A stretch of DNA of 64,000 nt from Rhodopirellula sp. SM50 (lineage in GTDB: Bacteria; Planctomycetota; Planctomycetia; Pirellulales; Pirellulaceae), in the NCBI RefSeq assembly GCF_002289565.1, contig NZ_NTFY01000072.1:33222-97221 (forward strand). The letters run 5' to 3'. How positions within the stretch are numbered: the first letter of the stretch is position 1; every line of letters starts with the position of its first letter. Positions 55,087 to 64,000 of this stretch are shown one piece after another. A program made the position numbers and the translations under genes. The notes beneath the pieces are model-generated. The model ran no database searches and had not been told where the DNA came from. It worked only from the letters and a program-made list of their open reading frames with translations.

Positions 55087-58000
55087 CTACTGCAACGCCT
55101 CCAGACGCTCGGCGGATTTCTTCGCAAGTTCGTGTCCGGCATGTTTCTGGACGACGTACTGATAGAACTGTGTCGCGAACTGACGCGATCGTTTTTTGGC
55201 ATCCGGTGTTTTGGCGGTCTGCATCAGCAGCTCGCTGCAGCGTCCCGCTTCGAACCCACTTTTGGCTTGCCAATTCTTGATCTCGGCCGGCGCGTTGTCG
55301 CCGCCGAAACCGAACATCACGCTCTGAAACTCGGGGATCGCTTTGTCAAATCGCTTTTCACCGAAATGAATTTCACCCATCATGAAACGGGCCCGCGCAC
55401 CGACCTCGCGACGGCGATACTGTTCGGCGACCTGCCCAAAGTATTTGAGCGCCTTGTCGAGATCATTCTTTTGCTGATAAGCGAACCCGGTTTCATAAAA
55501 CACCTGCGGCAAGTAGGCGGTGCCAGGAAAACGCTGCTTCAGTTCGTCGTACCAGCCGATGGCTTCATCCCAGCGTTTCAGTTGCGCCGCGGATTGGCCT
55601 CCGTGCAATAAAATCAATTCGCGGACCTGTCGCTCGGCCGCATCGCGTAGCGAATCGGCATTCTCGTTTGCGTCGCGAATCTGTTGTCGCCCCTTGGCGT
55701 AAGATTCCAGTGCCTCGGCGAACGCTTCGGCCTTGAAGTAACTCTCACCGACCATCATCCGTGCGTCGATAGCCAGCGTTCCGGTGGCGTGTTTTTCGAC
55801 CTGTTGGGCGAACGCCTGTCGGGCTTCGTCCAGCTTTGATTGTTTGAACAGCGACCAACCGAGACGATACAACGATTTTTCGCTCATCGCGTCATCGCTG
55901 GTCTTGTCCGCGGCGAGCTGAAAGTAGGTTGCCGCGGTTGCCCAATCGCTGGCCGAATATCGTTGCTGTCCGACGAAGTAAGCCGCTTCGGCAGCCAACG
56001 TCGTGTCGGGGTACTCGTTCAACAGGCGGCGAAATTGCTCGACGGCTTGATCGTCCTGGCCGGATTCACGCAACGACCACCCGAGTTCATACAGCACTTT
56101 ATCCATCGCGGGATAGGCGGGGACTTCGTCGACCAGACGCTGCAGCTTTTCCGCCGCGTCGGCAGGGCGTCCCTGCTTTTGATCCACCAGTGCCAACTCG
56201 TAAAGCGCGTGCCCCAAATGAACGCCGGTCGGACCGAGTTCCAGGTACTCGTTCAGATCCGATTGCGCGGAGGAATAATCGCCCAAGGTCCGATGCGAGA
56301 TGCCTCGCGCGATCAACGCATCGTCACTGAGTGCATGACCGGGCGAGTGGTTCAGAATCTTGTCGAGTGACTGCAGTGCTTCGGCGTGTTTGCCTTGTTG
56401 CATCTGCGACCAACCACGACCGTACAGTGCGTAGGGGATCAGCCCCGCGTCACGATCGGCGTCGATGATCTGGCTGTACAAATTCACCGCCTGGTCATAG
56501 TCACCGGTCGTGCTGGCGAGTTGAGCCAGCTTGTAGCGGGCCTGATCGGCCATCGCGGACGACGGGTCGCGGCCGATCAATGTTTCCCAGGTGGCTTTGG
56601 CTCGGTCGCCTTGCCCTGATGACAGCAGCGCGGTTCCTTGCAGCAACATGGCTTCTCCGGCACGCGGCCATTCCGCCGCCACTTCGGTCACTCCACCAAA
56701 CGACTCCGCCGCATCGGCCGGTCGGCCGGACATCAAGTACGCTTGACCGACCAGGAATTGCGCTTCGGCTTTTTGCGACGCTTGCGAGAAACTCTCGTAC
56801 TCCTGTTTCAGCAGCGCGATGCTCTCGTCAAACGCCTTCATCGCGTTCATCGCGACGGCGGTCCGCAAGACCCACACGGGGCGTTGCGAGTGGTCGGCCG
56901 AGGCGTCACGCAGCAGTTGCCGATAGCTGTCGAGTGCCGCTTCAATCTGGCCTAGAAAAAGCTGGCTTTCGGCGACGATAAACCGAACATCACTGGCGAG
57001 CTGGTCGGCAGCGAACTGTTGTAAAAACTCACCGGCCAGTTTCCCCGCCCGCTCGTACTGGTTGACCTGCAATGCAGAAAACGCGGCGTTGTAGAGGGCG
57101 CGGGGTGCCAACGCGTCGGCGGGTGCGTCCCGGTAGGCCGCTTCGGCCACGTCGATCGACTCTTGGACCGTTGCCGGGTTCATCGACAACGCTTCGGCCA
57201 AATCGACGCGCAAGTCAATCGCAAAGTCACCCTCCAGTCCGGCGTCGATCTGTCGCTTGGCGATCGCCACGGCCGCGGCCGGATCACCCTTGGTCAGTTT
57301 GATCCTTGCCAACCAGTGCGCCGCCTCGGTCGCCGCGACCGGGTTGTTTTGTGTTAGCACTTTCTCAAATCGCGTTGCCGCTTCATCGATGTCGCCGCCA
57401 CGATACAAGCTTTGCCCGGACGCCAGCGTGGCGTTGGCGGCATACGGTGAATCGGGAAACTCTCGTTGCAGTCGGTCGTAACCGACGGCGGCTTCCTTCG
57501 GCTTGCCGCTTTGCACCAGCGCGTACGCCTGACGGAAAATCGCGTAGCTCGTATCGGCATCTTCCTTCGACACCGCAATCGCTTTGTCGAACGAGGTGAC
57601 CGCGGCATCAAAGTCACGTTGCATGATCCTCAGATCGCCCAACCGCAAATGCACATCGACGGCCAGCGGACTGTCCGCACAACCGGACAACAATTGCTGA
57701 AACGACGCGACCGCTTTGTCGGTTTGTTCCAGCTCTTCGTGCGCGATGCCCAAGGCATACAACGCGTCACATCGCAACGGCGAATCCTTGGCCGCCGGCA
57801 GCGACAAAAACTTGTTGTAGTAATCGATCGCGCGGGATCGATCGCCCAACCCGTATGCCGCTTCGCCACTGTAAAAGTACGCGCGGTCGATGTAAGCGCT
57901 GTTGGGGTTCTCTTTGCGGAGTGTCTCGAAGGTTGCGATTGTCTGTTTCAACCGCGCGGCGTCACGTTGGGGTCCATCACCGGCCGACGCGTAAAAGCAC

Positions 58001-58419
58001 CAACCGCGATTCGCCAAACTCTCCTCGCGGAGCTCATAGGTTTTGTCTTCAAGCGCCACCCCGAAAGCCTCGGCCGCGGCGATGTAATCCGGGTTTTCTT
58101 TTTGCATGTAGCAGACGCCCAGATAGTGCGCCGCTTTGGATGCCAGATCATCATCGGGATACATCTCCAGAAACTTCTTCCAGTTCTGGATCGCCAATTC
58201 GATCGCACCGCCGGTTTGAAAATTGGCGGCATCGGCGTAGAGCGCAATCGACGCCTCGGTCGATTCCGCCGCCCCGGCACGCGTGCCGATCGAGAGCCCG
58301 AGGGTGATCGCGACCGCCGTGAATCCGAGCCCCGTCGCGGGCACGAATAACGCCAGGGTAACCACCAAGCGAACAGCAATCGCACGGACAGAAGACTGCA
58401 AGGAAGAATCAGAACGCAC
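55087..58419 (-). CDS. Large secreted TPR protein, 1110 aa
   Basis: Signal peptide LVVTLALFVPATGLGFTAVA and a second hydrophobic stretch; mature protein begins near residue 50. The rest is about 25-30 tetratricopeptide-like repeats (for example AIDYYNKFLSLPAAKDSPLR, DQAVNLYSQIIDADRDAGLI). Probably a periplasmic scaffold. GTG 58419 is the likely start; no clear Shine-Dalgarno. First gene of the ExbB/ExbD cluster on this strand, three bases before exbB. The periplasmic TPR next to ExbB/ExbD recalls the YbgF (CpoB)/Tol arrangement, though it is far longer. Confidence 0.85.
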   Translation of the reverse strand: MRSDSSLQSSVRAIAVRLVVTLALFVPATGLGFTAVAITLGLSIGTRAGAAESTEASIALYADAANFQTGGAIELAIQNWKKFLEMYPDDDLASKAAHYLGVCYMQKENPDYIAAAEAFGVALEDKTYELREESLANRGWCFYASAGDGPQRDAARLKQTIATFETLRKENPNSAYIDRAYFYSGEAAYGLGDRSRAIDYYNKFLSLPAAKDSPLRCDALYALGIAHEELEQTDKAVASFQQLLSGCADSPLAVDVHLRLGDLRIMQRDFDAAVTSFDKAIAVSKEDADTSYAIFRQAYALVQSGKPKEAAVGYDRLQREFPDSPYAANATLASGQSLYRGGDIDEAATRFEKVLTQNNPVAATEAAHWLARIKLTKGDPAAAVAIAKRQIDAGLEGDFAIDLRVDLAEALSMNPATVQESIDVAEAAYRDAPADALAPRALYNAAFSALQVNQYERAGKLAGEFLQQFAADQLASDVRFIVAESQLFLGQIEAALDSYRQLLRDASADHSQRPVWVLRTAVAMNAMKAFDESIALLKQEYESFSQASQKAEAQFLVGQAYLMSGRPADAAESFGGVTEVAAEWPRAGEAMLLQGTALLSSGQGDRAKATWETLIGRDPSSAMADQARYKLAQLASTTGDYDQAVNLYSQIIDADRDAGLIPYALYGRGWSQMQQGKHAEALQSLDKILNHSPGHALSDDALIARGISHRTLGDYSSAQSDLNEYLELGPTGVHLGHALYELALVDQKQGRPADAAEKLQRLVDEVPAYPAMDKVLYELGWSLRESGQDDQAVEQFRRLLNEYPDTTLAAEAAYFVGQQRYSASDWATAATYFQLAADKTSDDAMSEKSLYRLGWSLFKQSKLDEARQAFAQQVEKHATGTLAIDARMMVGESYFKAEAFAEALESYAKGRQQIRDANENADSLRDAAERQVRELILLHGGQSAAQLKRWDEAIGWYDELKQRFPGTAYLPQVFYETGFAYQQKNDLDKALKYFGQVAEQYRRREVGARARFMMGEIHFGEKRFDKAIPEFQSVMFGFGGDNAPAEIKNWQAKSGFEAGRCSELLMQTAKTPDAKKRSRQFATQFYQYVVQKHAGHELAKKSAERLEALQ

Positions 58420-58697
58420 GGCGACGTGGGGGCCAGAGGAGTCCGAAAGACAGCGATGACATCGTCCACAGTTTAACGGTGTGTCGATTCAGTCGATAGT
58501 TCGCCCTCGGGATTGCCCAGTCCGAAAAGTCGGTCTTCATGTCTCTCGATTCGGCACACGCGTGCCAAATCGTCGCATTTCCCGCCGTTTTTCGATCTGG
58601 ACACTTCCGCAGTGAACCGTTCGCATCCCTGACGACGTATCAGTAAGCTTCGCAGTAGTCGTGAAGGACACCTATACAATTTCACAGTGATTTTGAC

Positions 58698-59693
58698 GTG
58701 ACGCAACTCAGCTCCCCCGGCAGCACCCACTTGATCACCGGCGGCGCCGGATTCATCGGCTCGCACCTCGCACAGCGACTCCTCACGCGGGGGGACAAGG
58801 TGTTGATCGTCGACGACCTGTCGACCGGGCAACAGAAGAACCTGGCGGGGATCATCGATCACGAAAACTTGGAATACATCGAGGGAACGGTTGAAGACGA
58901 TCGGTTGGTGGCGGAAGTCGTCGGCCGCGCCGACTGCGTCTACCATCTGGCCGCCGCGGTGGGCGTCGCCTTGATCGCCAAGCAACCGATCCAAACGATC
59001 GAGCGCAACGTCTACCCCACCCAACTGATCCTGGACCGATTGGGCGAACGAGCGCGACGGGGAGCGCGGATCCCATGCTTCATCGCCAGCACCAGCGAAG
59101 TCTACGGCAAGAACCCCAAGCCGGTCTGGTCCGAAGAAGACGACCTGGTGTTCGGCGCGACGACCAAGCCTCGTTGGAGCTACGGTGTGTCCAAAGCCAT
59201 CGATGAGTTCTTGGCGTTGGCGTTCTACAAGGAGCAGCAGTTGCCCGTCGTGGTGGGACGGTTCTTTAACGTCGTCGGTCCACGCCAAACCGGCGCGTAC
59301 GGCATGGTGCTGCCCCGATTCGTCGAAGCGGCGCTGAAAGGCGAAAAGCTGGTGGTCCATGACGACGGGGCACAAATCCGATGTTTCGCACACGTCGACG
59401 ATGTCGTCGGCGCGGTCGTCAAATTGGTCGACACCCCGCAGGCCCACGGGCGCGTCTACAACATCGGCAGCGACACCCCGGTGTCGATCCTGGACCTGGC
59501 CAAACGCGTGATCGAGCGAGTCAACCCGAAGGCGGAGATCGATTTCCGGTCCTACTCCGACGCCTACGACGAAAGCTTCGAAGACATTCGTCGCCGAGTT
59601 CCCGACCTGACCCGGATCGCCGAAACCATCGGGTACGCCCCGACCAAAGACCTGGACGCCATCATCGACTCGGTCGCCGACTCGATGCGATAA
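58698..59693 (+). CDS. NAD-dependent sugar-nucleotide epimerase/dehydratase
   Basis: 331 aa. Extended SDR: LITGGAGFIGSHLAQRLL at residues 12-29, ASTSEVYGK, and catalytic Tyr-x3-Lys in YGVSKAIDEF (near residue 160). GRFFNVVGPRQTGAYGMVLP is the substrate loop seen in UDP-glucose 4-epimerase and UDP-glucuronate decarboxylase types; sequence does not decide between them. The start is GTG 58698. Functions in surface polysaccharide precursor supply. Promoter not resolved; a TATACAAT box lies at 58671. Confidence 0.88.
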   Translation: MTQLSSPGSTHLITGGAGFIGSHLAQRLLTRGDKVLIVDDLSTGQQKNLAGIIDHENLEYIEGTVEDDRLVAEVVGRADCVYHLAAAVGVALIAKQPIQTIERNVYPTQLILDRLGERARRGARIPCFIASTSEVYGKNPKPVWSEEDDLVFGATTKPRWSYGVSKAIDEFLALAFYKEQQLPVVVGRFFNVVGPRQTGAYGMVLPRFVEAALKGEKLVVHDDGAQIRCFAHVDDVVGAVVKLVDTPQAHGRVYNIGSDTPVSILDLAKRVIERVNPKAEIDFRSYSDAYDESFEDIRRRVPDLTRIAETIGYAPTKDLDAIIDSVADSMR

Positions 59694-59792
59694 AGAAAAC
59701 GATGCGTCAAGCAACCGGCGGAAAAGAAGCGTTGCCGTTGTGTTCGCAGGAGCGTGGACGTTTTGCCGTTTGGCACGGAGCCTTTGGCTCAA

Positions 59793-59935
59793 TACCGCTA
59801 AGTGCAAGACAAGCTGAGGTGCCCGGACGCTTGCGCGAACCGGCTGATAACAAACGACGATCAGCCGTTTGACGCGAGCCTACGGGCCCCAACCCGAGCA
59901 AACGACGCTTTACTTAGCGGCACTGGCCTTTGGCG
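59793..59935. repeat. Palindrome, ACCGCTAAG / CGGCTGAT family
   Basis: TCAATACCGCTAAGTGCAAG ... inner CGGCTGATAACAAACGACGATCAGCCG ... CTTTACTTAGCGGCACTGGC. Nearly the same design as 35563-35700. Lies in the 423-base gap between the epimerase and fasciclin genes; nothing else is visible in the gap. Confidence 0.85.
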
Positions 59936-60116
59936 TTTAACGCGGAGCCTCTGGACGCTGTAACTCAAAAAACTTTCAGCAAGCACTTGTCGGGTCACCA
60001 CAATGGGTCACGAAAAAGAGACCCGGGTGAATCAGTCTCGCTGCGATTCTCCGCTGACTTGCGTTTTGTCAGCACGCCGCCGAGTTGGTCACCTCACCTG
60101 TTTGTGGAGATTCAAG

Positions 60117-60617
60117 ATGCGTAAGTTTGTTGCAGTTGCGTTGGCAGTCGTGTTGGCCGGTTCGTTCAGTGCTCAAGCGTTCGCCGGATGCGGAACCTGC
60201 GACAAGACTGTCGTGGAGAATGCCGTCGCCGCCAAGTCGTTCAACACCTTGGTTGCCGCCGTCAAGGCTGCCGGCTTGGTGGAAACGCTGTCCGGCGAAG
60301 GCCCCTTTACGGTGTTCGCCCCGACCGATGAGGCGTTCGCAAAGCTTCCCGAAGGCACGGTGGAGAGCTTGCTGAAGCCGGAGAACAAGGAAAAGTTGAT
60401 CAGCATCCTGACCTACCATGTCGTCCCCGCAAAGGTCATGGCCAAGGACGTCGTCGGACTGAAGGAAGCCAAGACCGTGCAAGGCTCGCTGGTCAAGATC
60501 AAGGTCAAAGACGGTGGTGTGCTCCTCAATGGCAAGGCCAAGGTCGTCAAGACTGACATCAACTCGTCCAATGGTGTGATCCACGTCATCGATACCGTGA
60601 TTCTGCCCAAGAGCTGA
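60117..60617 (+). CDS. Secreted fasciclin (FAS1) domain protein
   Basis: 166 aa. Signal peptide [20 protein letters not shown] then a single FAS1 domain: [58 protein letters not shown] (H box) and [12 protein letters not shown]. Small secreted FAS1 proteins are adhesion-type proteins. ATG 60117 has GGAG seven bases before. Lysine is written mainly AAG here, unlike many neighbours, suggesting high expression. A strong terminator follows. Confidence 0.93.
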   Translation: MRKFVAVALAVVLAGSFSAQAFAGCGTCDKTVVENAVAAKSFNTLVAAVKAAGLVETLSGEGPFTVFAPTDEAFAKLPEGTVESLLKPENKEKLISILTYHVVPAKVMAKDVVGLKEAKTVQGSLVKIKVKDGGVLLNGKAKVVKTDINSSNGVIHVIDTVILPKS

Positions 60618-60650
60618 ACCCATTTCGCTTGAGAGCAACCGTTCGAAAGC

Positions 60651-60686
60651 AAACTCCGTCGGCATTTTCTGCCGACGGAGTTTTCG
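60651..60686 (+). terminator. Rho-independent terminator after the fasciclin gene
   Basis: Stem AACTCCGTCGGC / GCCGACGGAGTT (12 bp, 60652-60663 with 60671-60682), loop of 7, then TTT. Confidence 0.9.
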
Positions 60687-61348
60687 TTCGTTCCCCTCGC
60701 GCCACTGGCTCACGCCACGTGCTGACATGCCATCCCAGCGGGAAGCGTCAGCGACCGGCACCCCAGCGGGAAGCGTCAGCGACCGGCACCCCAGCGGGAC
60801 GCGTCAGCGACCGGCGCGTGGCGAATCCGCCACCCACAAATCCGACACGCGCCATCGGCTCACGGCCTGTTGATTGAATCCGGTCACACGTGGGATCAGC
60901 CGTTTCGCGCGAGCGTACGGGCCTGTACCACAAATGAAAACGCACCAGGCCCGTAGGCTCGCGCCAAACGGCTGATGAAATCGACAGCCCGCGCGATCCA
61001 CGCGCTGGCATGCCACCCCAGCGGGAAGCGTCAGCGACCGGCGCGTGGCGAATCCGCCACCCACAAATCCAACACGCGCCACTGGACGGCCTGTTAATTG
61101 AATCCGGTCACACGTGGGATCAGCCGTTTCGCGCGAGCGTACGGGCATGTACCACAAATGAAAACGCACCAGGCCCGTAGGCTCGCGCCAAACGGCTGAT
61201 GAAATCGACAGCCCGCTCACGCCGCGTGCTGAGATGCTGCCGCGAGAGCCCTTGCCGAACCGGGGGCTGATTGCCTATTCTGTGGGGCTTCGCGGTTCTG
61301 TACGCCAGCCAGGCCCGCTTGCACCCCAAAAACAACGAGAGAAATGCC
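60687..61348. repeat. Tandem-repeat region with near-identical copies
   Basis: Three copies of a 28-bp unit (CCCCAGCGGGAAGCGTCAGC plus eight bases) at about 60735-60815. Then a segment of about 180-200 bases repeated twice, at about 60790-60991 and 61017-61215 (offset 227), each with the palindrome CAGCCGTTTCGCGCGAGC / GGCTCGCGCCAAACGGCTG. No gene until rpmE. Confidence 0.85.
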
Positions 61349-61588
61349 ATGAAAGAAGGCATCCACCCCAAGTATCAAGCGACCACGATCAGCTGCGGTT
61401 GCGGCAATTCCTTTGAAACCCGCACCGTCCGCGGCGGCGAGTTGAAGGTCGATATCTGCAACGCCTGCCACCCGTTCTACACCGGCAAGCTGAAATTCGT
61501 CGACACCGCCGGCCGGATCGATAAATTCCAGAAGAAATTCGCCGCCGGCTCGTACGGCAGTTTGCAGAAAAAAGGCAAAAAGAAATAG
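61349..61588 (+). CDS. rpmE: 50S ribosomal protein L31
   Basis: 79 aa. Large-subunit ribosomal protein. [10 protein letters not shown] is the family start; CGCGNSF and [11 protein letters not shown] carry the zinc-binding Cys residues, so this is the zinc (C+) form. C-terminal basic KKGKKK. Start ATG 61349; frame from 61271 ignored. Confidence 0.96.
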   Translation: MKEGIHPKYQATTISCGCGNSFETRTVRGGELKVDICNACHPFYTGKLKFVDTAGRIDKFQKKFAAGSYGSLQKKGKKK

Positions 61589-61661
61589 CCGGTTCATCTC
61601 CGCCGCCAGACCGCTCCGCCCCCCCTCGGGTGCCGGGAGTGTGCTGACGACAGGCTACGCC

Positions 61662-61704
61662 AACCGCATGGTCCTCGCCCCTGGCAGGAACATGCGGTTT
61701 TTTT
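61662..61704 (+). terminator. Rho-independent terminator between rpmE and prfA
   Basis: Stem ACCGCATG / CATGCGGT at about 61663-61670 and 61691-61698 with a 20-base loop, then a run of T's to 61704. Could also be a longer hairpin since the loop contains CCCTGGCAGG. Confidence 0.75.
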
Positions 61705-61763
61705 CTTCGATTTTCTTCTCCGAATTCCGCCCCCCCAAAGTCCCAAACGGACTGTTTGCGACC

Positions 61764-62843
61764 ATGAGCACCATCCGCGACCTGCTGGAAGAAAAACTCA
61801 ACCGGTTCGAGCAACTTGAACGCGACATGTCAAACCCGGATGTGCTCGGTGACGGCGCGCGGATGAGTGCAACGGCGCGAGAACACGGCGGTCTGGCCCG
61901 GCTTGCCGGCAAATACCGCGAATTCAAGCGGATGAGCAAGGAGATCGCCGGCTGCAAGGAAATGGCCGAGGCGGCCGAAGACAGCGAAGAACGTGAAATG
62001 GCCGAAACCGAGATGGCCGACCTTCGGCAACAACGCGAATCGATCTGGGAAGACCTGTTGTCGATGACCATCGGCGGCGAAGACAGCCACCGCACCCGCT
62101 GCGTGATGGAAATCCGCGCCGGCACCGGAGGCGAAGAAGCCGCACTGTTCGCCCGCGATCTGTTCGAGATGTATCGCCGTTATGCCGAGCTGAAAAAGTG
62201 GAAGGTCGAATTGATGGACAGCAGCCCCTCCGACATGGGCGGGTTCAAAGACATCACGTTGACGCTTGAAGGTGACAGCGTTTACCGCGATCTGGCGTAC
62301 GAATCGGGCGGGCACCGCGTCCAGCGCGTCCCCGAAACCGAAACCCAAGGCCGCGTCCACACCAGCGCCGCCACCGTCGCCGTCATGCCAGAACCGGAAG
62401 ACGTCGAAATCGACTTGAAGGCAGACGACTATCGCGTCGACAAATTTGGCGCGTCCGGCCCCGGCGGCCAGCACGTCAACAAAACGGAATCCGCGATCCG
62501 CTTGACCCACCACGAAACCGGCATCGTCGTGCAGTGCCAAGACGAAAAGAGTCAGCACAAGAACCTGGCCAAAGCCCTCCGGGTGCTCAAGGCGCGGATC
62601 TATGAAAAGAAACGTGAAGAGGAAGCGGCCAAGCAAGCCGAACAGCGAAAGGGACTGATCGGATCGGGCGACCGCAGCCAACGCATCCGCACCTACAACT
62701 TTCCTCAAAACCGACTGACCGATCACCGGATCAATCTGACGCTCTACAAATTGGATCAAATCCTGGCCGGTGACTTGTCGCCGGTGACCGAAGCGCTGAT
62801 TGAATACGACCGAGATCAACTCCGTGGAGACATGGTCGATTAA
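61764..62843 (+). CDS. prfA: Peptide chain release factor 1
   Basis: 359 aa, normal. Reads UAA/UAG stop codons. The catalytic GGQ is in [16 protein letters not shown] (residues about 230-245). The codon-recognition region reads [20 protein letters not shown], with PET as the PxT motif of RF1, not the SPF of RF2. The start is ATG 61764; the longer frame begins in the terminator region. Overlaps prmC by one base (TAATG). Confidence 0.95.
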   Translation: MSTIRDLLEEKLNRFEQLERDMSNPDVLGDGARMSATAREHGGLARLAGKYREFKRMSKEIAGCKEMAEAAEDSEEREMAETEMADLRQQRESIWEDLLSMTIGGEDSHRTRCVMEIRAGTGGEEAALFARDLFEMYRRYAELKKWKVELMDSSPSDMGGFKDITLTLEGDSVYRDLAYESGGHRVQRVPETETQGRVHTSAATVAVMPEPEDVEIDLKADDYRVDKFGASGPGGQHVNKTESAIRLTHHETGIVVQCQDEKSQHKNLAKALRVLKARIYEKKREEEAAKQAEQRKGLIGSGDRSQRIRTYNFPQNRLTDHRINLTLYKLDQILAGDLSPVTEALIEYDRDQLRGDMVD

Positions 62844-63736
62844 TGTCTGAATCACAAACGTCCGAACAACCCTGGACCGTGTTGCGATTGCTGCAATGGA
62901 CGACCGAGTTCTTTCAAAAACGCGGCAGCGACTCGGCGCGACTCGATGCAGAAATCTTGCTCGCCCACGCGCGACAGTGCAGCCGCATCGAACTGTACAC
63001 CGCGTTCGAAGAAGAGCCGGACGAAGCCCAACGCGCCGCGTTCCGCGAACTGGTGCGGCGGCGTGGCGAAGGCACTCCCGTCGCCCAATTGGTCGGTTAC
63101 AAAGAATTCTATTCGTTGCGATTGCGTGTCAATGAACACACGCTGATCCCGCGCCCCGAAACCGAGCACCTGGTGATCGAAGCCCTCGACTGCGCCAAAG
63201 CGATGTCGATCAGCGATCGACCGCTACGCATCGCCGACGTGGGAACCGGTTCGGGCGCGATCGCCGTCGCGCTGGCACTGCACCTGCCCGGCGCCCAAGT
63301 CACCGCAACCGACATCAGCGCCCAGGCCTTGGAAGTCGCTCAATGGAATGCCGATCAACACGAGGTTGCCGATCGCGTCGACTTTCACTGCTGCGATCTG
63401 TTGGCCGACGTCGAGCAACCCGAAACCTTCGATCTGATCTGCAGCAACCCGCCCTACGTCAGCGAAAGCGAATACGGGCAACTGGATCGTTCGGTGCGAG
63501 AACACGAACCGAAATCGGCCCTGGTTGCGGGGGAGGACGGGACGGAAACGATCAAGCGGCTGATGGCCGAAGCGTACCCGCGACTCGAGCCCGGCGGGCG
63601 GCTGATCATCGAACTGAGCCCGATGATCGCCGACGCCTGCGAAGATCTGGCCGAGCAAATCAGCGAACTCGGCGATTTGCGGTTCATCAAAGACCTCGCC
63701 GGACACCGCAGAATCCTCTCCCTCGGCCGGCTTTGA
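62843..63736 (+). CDS. prmC: Release-factor glutamine methyltransferase
   Basis: 297 aa. Methylates the Gln of the GGQ motif in release factors. N-terminal helical domain (PWTVLRLLQWTTEFFQKRGS), SAM motif ADVGTGSGAIAVALAL near residue 132, and NPPY catalytic motif in CSNPPYVSES near residue 207. The position directly after prfA, with a one-base overlap, is the classic arrangement and supports both calls. Confidence 0.95.
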   Translation: MSESQTSEQPWTVLRLLQWTTEFFQKRGSDSARLDAEILLAHARQCSRIELYTAFEEEPDEAQRAAFRELVRRRGEGTPVAQLVGYKEFYSLRLRVNEHTLIPRPETEHLVIEALDCAKAMSISDRPLRIADVGTGSGAIAVALALHLPGAQVTATDISAQALEVAQWNADQHEVADRVDFHCCDLLADVEQPETFDLICSNPPYVSESEYGQLDRSVREHEPKSALVAGEDGTETIKRLMAEAYPRLEPGGRLIIELSPMIADACEDLAEQISELGDLRFIKDLAGHRRILSLGRL

Positions 63737-63760
63737 GGCCTCTAGCAACGCGAGGAAAAC

Positions 63761-63858
63761 AAGTGGGATAGGCTTCCAGCCTGTCGATGCTGAAATAACG
63801 AGCCTGGAAGCCAATCCCACTTGAACAGATCCGACCGCTATCTTCCGCTCGTTGCTTA
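63761..63858. repeat. Palindromic repeat, TAGGCTTCCAGCCTGTC family, complete copy
   Basis: Arms from 63762 and to about 63820, then AGATCCGACCGCTATCTTCC to about 63858. The same layout with about 85 percent similarity (by eye) covers 13239-13335. The right arm has mutations (ACGAGCCTGGAAGCCAATCC). Confidence 0.85.
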
Positions 63859-63975
63859 GGTGGCCGGCAACGGAACCGCCACCACCGGTCTGTTGATTGC
63901 GTGAGCCGTGACGCGTAAGATGTAACGTGGATTGTCAAGGGCGTCGAGCGTGATGACGCTTCCTTTTTTTGCATC
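63856..63975 (-). pseudogene. Possible coding remnant at window edge
   Basis: A minus-strand frame ends in TAA at 63856-63858 and reads backward with protein-like sequence (KGSVITLDALDNPRYILRVT, then AHAINRPVVAVPLPAT). It has an in-frame stop about eight codons further up and no ATG start. It may be a decayed 3' end of a gene; the window ends 25 bases later. Low certainty. Confidence 0.3.
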
Positions 63976-64000
63976 TTTTTGTCGCTTCGGTTAGGGTGGT

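Noticed and set aside
1..64000. tRNA or rRNA genes
   Set aside because: I looked for the T-loop GTTCGAATC and conserved rRNA pieces and saw none convincing; a tRNAscan run would settle it.

Overview
The window looks like a chromosome segment from a marine planctomycete of the Pirellulaceae (Rhodopirellula/Stieleria type). The evidence is GC-rich DNA with many GTG/TTG starts, a DUF1559 pseudopilin-like protein, a PEP-CTERM protein, secreted squalene-cyclase-like repeat proteins, a B12-regulated locus, and large Tol/Exb-like gene sets. The genus is inference. No rRNA, tRNA or CRISPR was seen.

Layout. 0-10.8 kb: truncated PlsC-like acyltransferase, membrane C39-like peptidase, MsbA-type ABC exporter, fatty-acid desaturase, Tat-exported repeat protein, mutM, a DUF429-like protein, trpB, and a small gene coupled to a UPF0173 metallo-hydrolase. 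10.8-16.6 kb: Rieske protein, a TIGR03960-type radical SAM enzyme, mirrored heptamer arrays, a CDF metal exporter, and a membrane/spermidine-synthase fusion. 16.7-24.7 kb is accessory and repeat-rich: an intact IS4-family element with 18-bp inverted ends and a 9-bp target duplication, a possible MITE, a VOC protein coupled to an unknown protein, a hydratase, FlgM-like and Fur regulators, and a TPR protein whose start lies in a large palindrome. 24.7-29.2 kb: ABC-2 permease and two CNNM/CorC proteins in one operon, then a lone Flp pilin. 29.4-35.5 kb: an epimerase; a cobalamin riboswitch (minus strand) followed by a DUF1559 gene and a DUF4465/PEP-CTERM gene; and kdsB-pyrG-DUF1844.

36-42 kb is a minus-strand haem-copper oxidase assembly cluster: cupredoxin-like protein, di-haem cytochrome c lipoprotein, an unlisted 58-aa membrane protein, CtaA/COX15, CtaB/COX10, SCO1, DUF420. 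purD follows. 44.5-58.4 kb is an eight-gene minus-strand envelope cluster: a 1110-aa TPR protein, ExbB, ExbD, a 916-aa membrane-anchored cyclase-repeat protein, a secreted 228-aa protein, a second ExbB-like protein, a 707-aa anchored protein and a second ExbD-like protein. 58.7-63.7 kb: a sugar epimerase, a secreted fasciclin protein, then rpmE, prfA and prmC.

Two loci deserve most attention. One is the cobalamin riboswitch placed ahead of pseudopilin-like and DUF4465/PEP-CTERM genes, a candidate B12-capture system at the cell surface. The other is the double ExbB/ExbD cluster, a candidate proton-driven envelope machine. Intergenic DNA is also unusual: several families of dispersed palindromes recur across the window, and heptanucleotide arrays occur at two sites.
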